Origin: DATCHW01 sp036508135
GTDB taxonomy: Bacteria; Bacteroidota; Ignavibacteria; Tepidaquicellales; Tepidaquicellaceae
NCBI GenBank assembly: GCA_036508135.1
Contig: DATCHW010000091.1
Coordinates: 1 to 5,503 of the forward strand
Length of the DNA stretch: 5,503 nt
Reading direction: 5' to 3'
Of this stretch, positions 5,370-5,503 are shown one piece after another (position 1 is the stretch's first letter; each line of letters opens with the position of its first letter). A program made the translations under genes and the position numbers. The notes below the pieces were generated by a model, which was not told the DNA's origin, did no database searches, and saw only the letters and a list, made by a program, of their open reading frames with translations.

Positions 5370-5503
5370 ATGAATATGAATTTATTTGATTTAACAGGAA
5401 AAGTTGCATTTGTTACAGGTGCATCTTATGGAATAGGTTACGGATTAGCAAAAGCATTTGCTGCAGCTGGTGCAACCATCGTGTTTAACGACCTTAATCA
5501 GGA
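5370..5503 (+). CDS. kduD: Short-chain dehydrogenase, probable 2-dehydro-3-deoxy-D-gluconate 5-dehydrogenase (KduD), N-terminal part
   Basis: The gene runs off the window; 44 complete codons are visible from the ATG at 5370. A second ATG two codons later (5376) gives MNLFDLTGK, a more usual start for the family, and either may be used. The segment shows the classical SDR nucleotide-binding pattern: 'LTGKVAFVTGAS' strand and 'TGASYGIG' (the TGxxxGxG motif), the helix 'GLAKAFAAAGA' and the second strand 'TIVFND'. The Asn-Asp at the end of that strand is common in KduD- and gluconate-5-dehydrogenase-like enzymes. The catalytic Ser-Tyr-Lys residues lie beyond the window. KduD reduces 3-deoxy-D-glycero-2,5-hexodiulosonate to 2-keto-3-deoxygluconate with NAD(P)H, directly after KduI, and the adjacency makes this the best call. 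Gluconate 5-dehydrogenase is the main alternative. No TAnnTTTG box lies in the spacer, so it is probably transcribed with kduI. Confidence 0.8.
   Translation, partial: MNMNLFDLTGKVAFVTGASYGIGYGLAKAFAAAGATIVFNDLNQ

Noticed and set aside
1..5503. CRISPR array, tRNA, rRNA, insertion sequence, toxin-antitoxin or defence genes
   Set aside because: I looked for regular spaced repeats, tRNA-like cloverleaf sequences, transposase motifs and small paired genes and saw none.

Overview
The window looks like AT-rich chromosomal DNA from a member of the Bacteroidota. The evidence is a type IX secretion (T9SS) type B sorting domain, a PorT-family outer membrane beta-barrel, a LysM/periplasmic-binding-protein fusion, and promoters of the Bacteroidota TTTG ... 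TAnnTTTG form. Starts are preceded by A-rich stretches and not by Shine-Dalgarno sequences. Genus cannot be fixed from the sequence.

Layout: (1) bases 2-241 (+) are the last 79 codons of the menaquinone-biosynthesis methyltransferase gene ubiE/menG. (2) Bases 243-1532 (-) hold a secreted T9SS type B cargo protein with a PKD-like domain. It converges on ubiE, leaving one base between the two stop codons. (3) Bases 1533-1697 form a divergent intergenic region with one recognisable promoter per direction. (4) Bases 1698-3509 (+) encode a secreted protein with three LysM domains and a type I periplasmic-binding-protein domain. It is followed after 21 bp by (5) 3531-4154 (+), a PorT-family outer membrane beta-barrel; the two probably form an operon. 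(6) Bases 4155-4425 are a non-coding gap with a promoter and two perfect 12-bp palindromes. One of these, TTGGTCGACCAA, has the form of a UxuR/ExuR-type GntR operator and overlaps the predicted -7 element. (7) Bases 4426-5268 (+) encode KduI. (8) A 101-bp spacer with short direct repeats follows. (9) From 5370/5376 (+) to the window edge lies the start of a short-chain dehydrogenase, probably KduD.

Two functional themes meet here. The left two thirds concern the cell envelope: a T9SS-exported, probably surface-attached protein, a peptidoglycan-tethered periplasmic binding protein and an outer membrane barrel. The right third starts an uronate-catabolism operon. KduI isomerises 5-dehydro-4-deoxy-D-glucuronate, the product of unsaturated uronates released by polysaccharide lyases, and KduD reduces its product to 2-keto-3-deoxygluconate. 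This fits an organism that degrades pectin or other uronic-acid polysaccharides.

I do not see a clearly new system such as a defence island, CRISPR array or mobile element. The points most worth following are the candidate uronate-responsive operator, the LysM/binding-protein fusion without a transporter beside it, and the envelope gene cluster next to ubiE.
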